Source of the DNA: Aridibacter sp965216195
GTDB taxonomy: Bacteria > Acidobacteriota > Blastocatellia > Pyrinomonadales > Pyrinomonadaceae
Direction: 5' to 3'
NCBI GenBank assembly: GCA_965216195.1
Contig: OZ244151.1
Location: 3,596,001-3,660,000 of the forward strand
Length of the DNA: 64,000 bases
In this document: piece after piece, positions 59,035 to 64,000 of the stretch
Layout: each line of letters begins with the position of its first letter
Numbering within the stretch: position 1 is the stretch's first letter
Program-made: the position numbers and the translations under genes
Notes under the pieces: generated by a model
What the model was told of the DNA's origin: nothing
Database searches by the model: none
What the model saw: the letters and a program-made list of their open reading frames with translations, nothing else

Positions 59035-59170
59035 TGTGTTTGATAATAGGCGAAAGTGTTAAGGGGCTGGCTGTAACTTAAGTGCTGTAAACGAAGAGAC
59101 TATCTTTCAAGATAAATTTAAGACAAAGTGGAGGAATTTAGACGATTCAGTTCTGTAGGAAGAGTATTTT

Positions 59171-61054
59171 ATGTGTGGCATAACCGGATTCATTTCAGAT
59201 GACAGGGAAGCGCCGATTAGAGAGCGGGAGATCCGGCTCGATGAGATGTGCAAGGTAATTATGCATCGCGGTCCGGACGAACAGGGGGCTACCGTTGAAG
59301 GGCGTGCTGCGTTCGGAATGCGACGGCTTTCGATCATCGATCTCAAAACCGGTCAGCAGCCTATTTACAACGAAGACGGCTCAAAATTTATCGTTTTCAA
59401 TGGCGAGATCTACAACTATCGTGAGCTGAAAAAGGAGTTGGAAGCCCGAGGCTATCGTTTCAAAACAAACTCCGATACGGAGACGATTATTCATGCGTAT
59501 GAGGAATTTGGCGAGGATTGTGTGAAGAAATTGCGCGGAATGTTTGCCTTTGCGATATGGGACAAAAAGGAGGAAAGTCTTTTTATCGCACGTGACAGAG
59601 TCGGGAAAAAACCCCTTTTCTATTCAATTCTTCCAAACGGCAATTTTGTATTTGGTTCGGAACTAAAATCGCTCTTGACGCATGGCGAAACGTCAAAAGA
59701 CATCGATTATGCAGCGCTCGACTCCTATTTGACCTTTGGTTATGTCCCGGAAGAGTTTTGTATTTTTCGTGACGTAAAAAAACTACCGCCTGGACATTTC
59801 CTAGTCTTTAAAAACCGAAAAATTTCAATCGTAGAATACTGGGACTTTAAGTTTGAAGCGAACACCGAACCGAAAAGTGAGGTGAGATGTATAGAAGAAT
59901 TACGGGAAAAGATTCGAGATGCGGTAAGAGTTCGCTTGATCTCCGATGTACCTCTCGGTGCGTTTTTGTCTGGCGGAGTCGATTCGTCTGCGGTTGTCGG
60001 AATGATGTCTGAGATTCTTGAAGAACCCGTAAAAACTTTTTCGATCGGTTTTAACGAAGACAGTTTTGATGAGCTAAAATACGCCCGGATCGCTGCCAAG
60101 CGTTTCAGAACCGACCATCACGAGTTTATCGTTACGCCGGATCTGGTAGAGGTTGTCGATGAACTCGTTTGGCATTTTGACGAGCCCTTTGCAGATTCTT
60201 CGGCGCTTCCGACTTATATGGTTTCAAAGATGGCTCGGGATTTTGTGACGGTCGTTTTATCCGGCGATGGCGGTGACGAGCTCTTTGCAGGTTACACGCG
60301 GTATGTTGTGGATAAAAAAAGAAGCGGGTTGGAGAAACTGCCAAAGGCGATCAGACAGGGTCTTCTGCAACCTGTAAGCGAAGCACTTCCCCATGGCGCC
60401 CGGGGAAAGAATTTCCTCTATAACACCTCGCTGGACGCGATCGATCGTTACGTTGACAGCATTTCACAATTCGGGAAACTTAAGAAAAATGAATTTTATT
60501 CTGAATCTCTTAAAGGACATATTAGCGGCGTTTCCGGGCTTGCTGGTAACGTTTATAGACGGATCGCAGAAGGAGTTTCTACAGGGAATCCGATCGATAA
60601 TCTGCTTTACCTCGATAGCAAAACCTATTTGCCCGGTGACATTTTGACGAAAGTAGACAGAATGAGCATGGCGACTTCCCTGGAGGCGAGGGTTCCATTA
60701 CTTGACCAGGAACTTATCGATTTTGTTGCGGGTTCAATTCCGGCTGAGATGAAGTTGAGGGGATTGGAAACTAAATACATTTTCAAAAAGGCGCTCGAAG
60801 GACTCGTTCCGAGGGAAATACTTTACCGTGAAAAACAGGGGTTTGGTGTTCCCATAAACGAATGGATAAATGATCAGCTCAAGGATAGAATTCGTGGCAC
60901 CTTGACTGAAAAGAGAACGCTGGAACGAGGATATTTCGAGCGTAGGTATCTTGATGTACTGCTTTCGGAGCATTCAACAGGTCGGCGCGATCATTCCCAC
61001 TCGCTGTGGGTTTTATGGATGCTTGAATTGTGGCATCGAAAATTTATAGATTAA
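59171..61054 (+). CDS. Asparagine-synthase-type amidotransferase (glutamine-hydrolysing)
   Basis: A 627-residue protein. It begins MCGITGFI, so Cys2 is the class II glutamine amidotransferase nucleophile after Met removal. The synthetase domain has the PP-loop SGGVDSSAVVGMM (about 262-274), and GDGGDELFAGYTRY follows. In polysaccharide loci such enzymes often form a subfamily that amidates sugar acids or is linked with exosortase/PEP-CTERM systems, rather than making free asparagine; which applies here is not determinable. The methyltransferase follows within 30 bases. Confidence 0.9.
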   Translation: MCGITGFISDDREAPIREREIRLDEMCKVIMHRGPDEQGATVEGRAAFGMRRLSIIDLKTGQQPIYNEDGSKFIVFNGEIYNYRELKKELEARGYRFKTNSDTETIIHAYEEFGEDCVKKLRGMFAFAIWDKKEESLFIARDRVGKKPLFYSILPNGNFVFGSELKSLLTHGETSKDIDYAALDSYLTFGYVPEEFCIFRDVKKLPPGHFLVFKNRKISIVEYWDFKFEANTEPKSEVRCIEELREKIRDAVRVRLISDVPLGAFLSGGVDSSAVVGMMSEILEEPVKTFSIGFNEDSFDELKYARIAAKRFRTDHHEFIVTPDLVEVVDELVWHFDEPFADSSALPTYMVSKMARDFVTVVLSGDGGDELFAGYTRYVVDKKRSGLEKLPKAIRQGLLQPVSEALPHGARGKNFLYNTSLDAIDRYVDSISQFGKLKKNEFYSESLKGHISGVSGLAGNVYRRIAEGVSTGNPIDNLLYLDSKTYLPGDILTKVDRMSMATSLEARVPLLDQELIDFVAGSIPAEMKLRGLETKYIFKKALEGLVPREILYREKQGFGVPINEWINDQLKDRIRGTLTEKRTLERGYFERRYLDVLLSEHSTGRRDHSHSLWVLWMLELWHRKFID

Positions 61055-61083
61055 TTGATCGATTTGGCGTTTGTCTTAAAGAG

Positions 61084-61776
61084 ATGGAAACAGAGAGTTA
61101 TTACGAAGAATATGCTCGATTAGCACTTGCGGACTACGAGCAGAAAGATCCTGCGGAACGCGACCATCTGGTCGATTCTTTGAACGGGGTCAAAGTGTCG
61201 AACGTATTGGATATTGGCTGTGGTGCCGGGCAGGAAATGTTGTCTTTCTTTACGAAAAAAGATGCCTTTTGCGTTGGGGTTGATATCGGCGAGGAGCTTG
61301 GAAAGGTTGGCCCCCGAGTTGCCGAGCAAGCCAGCTGTAGTGAAGGGGTTACCTTCGCCAGATCGGTTGGGGAGGAGCTGCCATTTTGCGATGAGGCCTT
61401 TGACGTGGTTCTTTGTAGAATCGCCATCAATTATATGAATAATCAGAGGACGATCGCTGAGGTTGCCCGTGTGCTAAAGCCAAAAGGGGTTTTTCTGCTC
61501 AAAACGCACTCGCCATTTTTCTATTTTGAAATGATAAAGAATAGAATTGGAACCTTGAGTCCGAAGCAGCTCGCGTACCCATTAATTTCGCTCGCGGGCG
61601 GGGCCTATCAAGTAATTACCGGCAAATACCCAAATATTGAGCTTTGGAAAGGGCGCGAAGTTTTTCAAACAAGAGGCACTCTTGAAAAAGAGTTACGCAA
61701 AAACTCACTTAAGATAAAAAAATACCTGCCAGACACAAACAGAGAAGCGCCATCGTATTACATCATAAAAAACTAA
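61084..61776 (+). CDS. Class I SAM-dependent methyltransferase
   Basis: A 230-residue protein. The ATG at 61084 (METESYYEEYARL) has AAAGAG just upstream; an earlier TTG would overlap the amidotransferase. Motif I is VLDIGCGAGQEML (about 41-53), with an acidic residue in motif II (VGVDIGEEL) and DVVLCRIAINYM in motif IV. C-terminal substrate region (about 150-230) has no distinct signature. It probably O-methylates a sugar or lipid-linked intermediate of the exopolysaccharide. Confidence 0.88.
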   Translation: METESYYEEYARLALADYEQKDPAERDHLVDSLNGVKVSNVLDIGCGAGQEMLSFFTKKDAFCVGVDIGEELGKVGPRVAEQASCSEGVTFARSVGEELPFCDEAFDVVLCRIAINYMNNQRTIAEVARVLKPKGVFLLKTHSPFFYFEMIKNRIGTLSPKQLAYPLISLAGGAYQVITGKYPNIELWKGREVFQTRGTLEKELRKNSLKIKKYLPDTNREAPSYYIIKN

Positions 61777-62972
61777 TGACTGCTCCAGAAACAACATTTT
61801 TGGCTAAATTGAAATGGAACCTGCCTTGGCTTGTCAGATATCCATTTGAGCGCGCCAGCAGCTTTGTTGGCCGCACTGCGTTCAGCAAAAAACACATCAT
61901 TTTCACAATCGCTGACCATTTTGAACCCTCTTGGAGCGAGAACGGCTTGTTAGATGTCGACGATCAAAAACGGGCTCTGGAAAAGTATCACAAACTTGCA
62001 CGGCAGACTGGTGAAGCGGTTCGCGACGTTGACGGAACAAAATTTCGACACACAAATTTTTACCCGGCGGAGCAATACGATGCCGAACTCCTAGCGCAGA
62101 TGGCCCAAATGCAAAACGAGGGACTCGGCGAAGTTGAAATTCATCTGCATCATGGTGTCGATAGGCCGGACACCTCGGAAAACCTGCGGCGTCAGTTGGA
62201 AGATTTTAGAGATATTCTCGTTGACGAACACAGATGTCTATCGCGCTTTGAGGGTGAGGAAACGGCCCGGTATGCTTTCGTTCACGGGAATTTGGCGTTA
62301 GCTAACTCCTGCGGCGGACGTTTCTGTGGGGTCGATGACGAGATGCAAATACTTGCGGAAACGGGGTGTTACGCCGACATGACGCTTCCGTCCGCACCCG
62401 ATCAATCACAAGTTGCCATGATCAACAAGGTTTACGAAAGCGGAGGAAAGTTGGATCAAGCAGTTCCACACAAGCGTGGAAAGTCGGTACGCGTAAATGG
62501 AGCCTCGCCGCAACTACCACTTATTTTCACCGGGCCGCTAGTTTTTAATTGGAAGCGACAAATTAAAGGAATTCCGGTGCCGAGGATAGACGATGGTGCG
62601 CTTGTAGCTAACCAGGATAATACCCTTGATCGTTTCAGGCGATGGCGAAATGCAAATATAACTGTGAAAGGACAGCCCGATTGGGTCTTTATAAAGCTAT
62701 ATTGTCATGGATTCTTTGCATATGATCAGCCAGATTGTATCGGCGAAAATGCGCGGAGATATTTCAGCGAAATCGTCGAAAACGGTGTAAAAACTGATAG
62801 TTACGACGTCCATTTTGCCTCTGCAAGAGAAGCAACCAACATGGTTTTTGCGGCGATTGACGGCAAAGAGGGGAGTCCAAACAAATACAGGAATTATCGC
62901 TTGAAGGCAATAATGGATGTGGAAAAAAGGGAAGTTAAGGCTAAAATAAAGAGAGAAAAGGCTTTAGTTTAA
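61776..62972 (+). CDS. Polysaccharide-deacetylase-like protein of a polysaccharide locus
   Basis: A 398-residue protein, start overlapping the methyltransferase stop by one base (TAATG). Motifs of a NodB-like TIM-type fold: FTIADHFEPSW (Asp/His, about 42-52), EVEIHLHHGVD (about 118-128) and FVHGNLALANS (about 166-176). These supply the metal-binding Asp and His-x-x-His-type residues. The overall architecture differs from classic NodB and it is not confidently assigned; it may deacetylate or otherwise process the chain. No signal peptide. The next gene again overlaps by one base. Confidence 0.6.
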   Translation: MTAPETTFLAKLKWNLPWLVRYPFERASSFVGRTAFSKKHIIFTIADHFEPSWSENGLLDVDDQKRALEKYHKLARQTGEAVRDVDGTKFRHTNFYPAEQYDAELLAQMAQMQNEGLGEVEIHLHHGVDRPDTSENLRRQLEDFRDILVDEHRCLSRFEGEETARYAFVHGNLALANSCGGRFCGVDDEMQILAETGCYADMTLPSAPDQSQVAMINKVYESGGKLDQAVPHKRGKSVRVNGASPQLPLIFTGPLVFNWKRQIKGIPVPRIDDGALVANQDNTLDRFRRWRNANITVKGQPDWVFIKLYCHGFFAYDQPDCIGENARRYFSEIVENGVKTDSYDVHFASAREATNMVFAAIDGKEGSPNKYRNYRLKAIMDVEKREVKAKIKREKALV

Positions 62973-64000
62973 TGGCAACGACGGTAATGAATAATCCTCT
63001 CGACAAAATAAAAAAGCTGAAAGGTCGAAGCTGGGGTGAGATCCGTACCCGCAGCAAGCAGACGCTTTCGGCTTATGCAGAACAGATCGGTCTAAGCGGA
63101 GAACTTCCAACAGATGACGAGCTGCGTAAACTAGTGGTAGCCGAGGAATTTTCCGACGGAATAATCACGGCTGAAACTCTGCACGATAAGTTTTATGAAA
63201 TAGCAAAATCAAGTTTCTTCCCTTCGTTTTTGGCAAAAGATAAGACAATCGACGCACTCAATGAAGTTTTCGGCAATAAGGCTATTAAACATTTTCTGAC
63301 GCAGGCGAAAAAGATTTCGGATGGCAAGATTGATTTGCTTGGCTTTAAGAATCTAGATTTTGGTGAATCAATCGATTGGCATTACGAGCCGATAGCTGAT
63401 GTTCAATCGCCGCTTCAACATTGGAAACTTTTTGATGAACTCGACACAAAAGATACAGGTGACCGCAAGATCGTCTGGGAACTCAATCGGCACCAGCATT
63501 TTTTCTCGCTTGGCGTAGCCTATCTCCACACGAAAGATGAGAAATTTGCAGCAGCTTTCGTAAGACACCTGGATAGCTGGATGGAACAAAATCCGCCTGG
63601 TATGGGAATCAACTGGGCAAGCAGCCTCGAAATTTCGTTTAGGGCAATTTCGTGGATCTGGGCGTTTCATCTTTTTGAAGGCTCGCAGAGTTTTACTCAT
63701 GGCGTATTCATGAAAGCTCTTAAGTATCTCTTTAAACAAGGGATGCACATTGAGCAATATTTGTCGACGTATTACAGCCCGAATACGCATCTGACAGGTG
63801 AGGCGCTGGGGCTTTATTATCTCGGAACGCAGCTGCCGTTTTTAGAGCGAGCTAACCATTGGAAGTCCCTCGGACGTAAGATTTTGTTTGAGGAATTAGA
63901 CCGTCAGATTTTGCCGGATGGCGTCTATTTCGAGCAGACTACTTGGTATCAAAGATACACCGCAGATTTCTATCTACACTTTCTCGTTTTGCAGCGCTTA
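62972..64000 (+). CDS. Heparinase II/III-family protein, N-terminal part (cut by window edge)
   Basis: An open frame starts at the ATG at 62972, overlapping the previous stop (TAATG), and runs to the window end without a stop: 343 codons. The sequence (NPLDKIKKLKGRSWGEIRTRS, INWASSLEISFRAISWIWAF, SPNTHLTGEALGLYYLG) matches the alpha-helical toroid domain of heparinase II/III-like polysaccharide lyases common in exopolysaccharide loci. The beta-sandwich C-terminal domain lies outside the window. It likely trims or releases the polymer made by the locus. Confidence 0.88.
   Translation, partial: MATTVMNNPLDKIKKLKGRSWGEIRTRSKQTLSAYAEQIGLSGELPTDDELRKLVVAEEFSDGIITAETLHDKFYEIAKSSFFPSFLAKDKTIDALNEVFGNKAIKHFLTQAKKISDGKIDLLGFKNLDFGESIDWHYEPIADVQSPLQHWKLFDELDTKDTGDRKIVWELNRHQHFFSLGVAYLHTKDEKFAAAFVRHLDSWMEQNPPGMGINWASSLEISFRAISWIWAFHLFEGSQSFTHGVFMKALKYLFKQGMHIEQYLSTYYSPNTHLTGEALGLYYLGTQLPFLERANHWKSLGRKILFEELDRQILPDGVYFEQTTWYQRYTADFYLHFLVLQRL

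Noticed and set aside
59034..59170. Possible promoter or small gene between the flippase and amidotransferase genes
   Set aside because: 137 bases with no convincing signal.
1..64000. tRNA, rRNA and prophage genes
   Set aside because: No cloverleaf with a TTCGA arm, ribosomal RNA, integrase or phage structural gene was recognised by eye; a dedicated scan could still find a tRNA.

Overview
The window looks like a chromosomal segment of an Acidobacteriota bacterium, probably of the Blastocatellia/Pyrinomonadaceae type. This is an inference. It rests on two proteins resembling the VWFA-related domain typical of Acidobacteria, a moderate base composition by eye, many lipoprotein and outer-membrane-type genes (Gram-negative envelope), and many dispersed palindromic repeats. 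No rRNA, tRNA, CRISPR array or intact insertion sequence was seen. Most of the window is densely packed housekeeping and envelope genes, with accessory islets made of repeats, two REP-associated transposases (RAYTs), a broken toxin gene and an exopolysaccharide locus at the right end.

Layout. 1-2.6 kb: tail of an acyl-CoA ligase, a Wza-like export protein, a HIT hydrolase and a TPR lipoprotein. 2.7-13.4 kb: a sigma-54 activator, two VWA proteins, SelB, an OmpA-family protein, an FmdB zinc ribbon, thioredoxin reductase and a PilZ protein. 13.4-21.1 kb: an enoyl-CoA hydratase, then a phenylalanine/tyrosine catabolic block (phhA, hpd, hmgA, an unknown gene, fahA) with a divergent Lrp/AsnC regulator. 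Maleylacetoacetate isomerase is absent, and the unknown gene sits where it would be expected. 21.1-27.3 kb: a lipoprotein, an AlkA-like glycosylase, a duplicated-domain secreted protein, a CHAD protein and an unusual acetyl-CoA-synthetase-like enzyme that carries a palindromic repeat in frame. 27.4-28.6 kb: a RAYT inside 129-bp repeats. 28.7-32.8 kb: three tandem paralogous membrane proteins, then a sigma/anti-sigma/secreted-protein operon.

32.9-40.0 kb: two near-duplicate SDR genes bracketing an L,D-transpeptidase and a methionine/cysteine locus (metY, metX, a cysteine-synthase-like gene), followed by ribF. metY is preceded by a sigma-70 promoter, a SAM-II-type riboswitch and an intrinsic terminator. 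40.0-40.8 kb: a second RAYT bracketed by a different 22-bp inverted repeat. 40.9-51.3 kb: a UbiB-family kinase, a toxin-antitoxin pair with a frameshifted PIN toxin, a second sigma/anti-sigma pair, PPK2, ComM, a lipoprotein, an acyl-CoA ligase and a small zinc-finger protein.

51.3-64.0 kb: an unknown HTH regulator with a long structured leader, then a polysaccharide locus: O-antigen ligase/polymerase-like protein, two family 2 glycosyltransferases (the second with a one-base frameshift), a possible transposase remnant, a 13-base poly-C tract, a flippase, an AsnB-type amidotransferase, a methyltransferase, a deacetylase-like protein and the N-terminal part of a heparinase II/III-family protein that runs off the window. 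The SLBB export protein at the left end would suit the same export pathway but is 50 kb away.

The strongest leads are the metY riboswitch with a possible antiterminator, the in-frame palindromic element in the acetyl-CoA-synthetase-like gene, the unknown protein in the tyrosine operon, and the two RAYT/repeat pairs.
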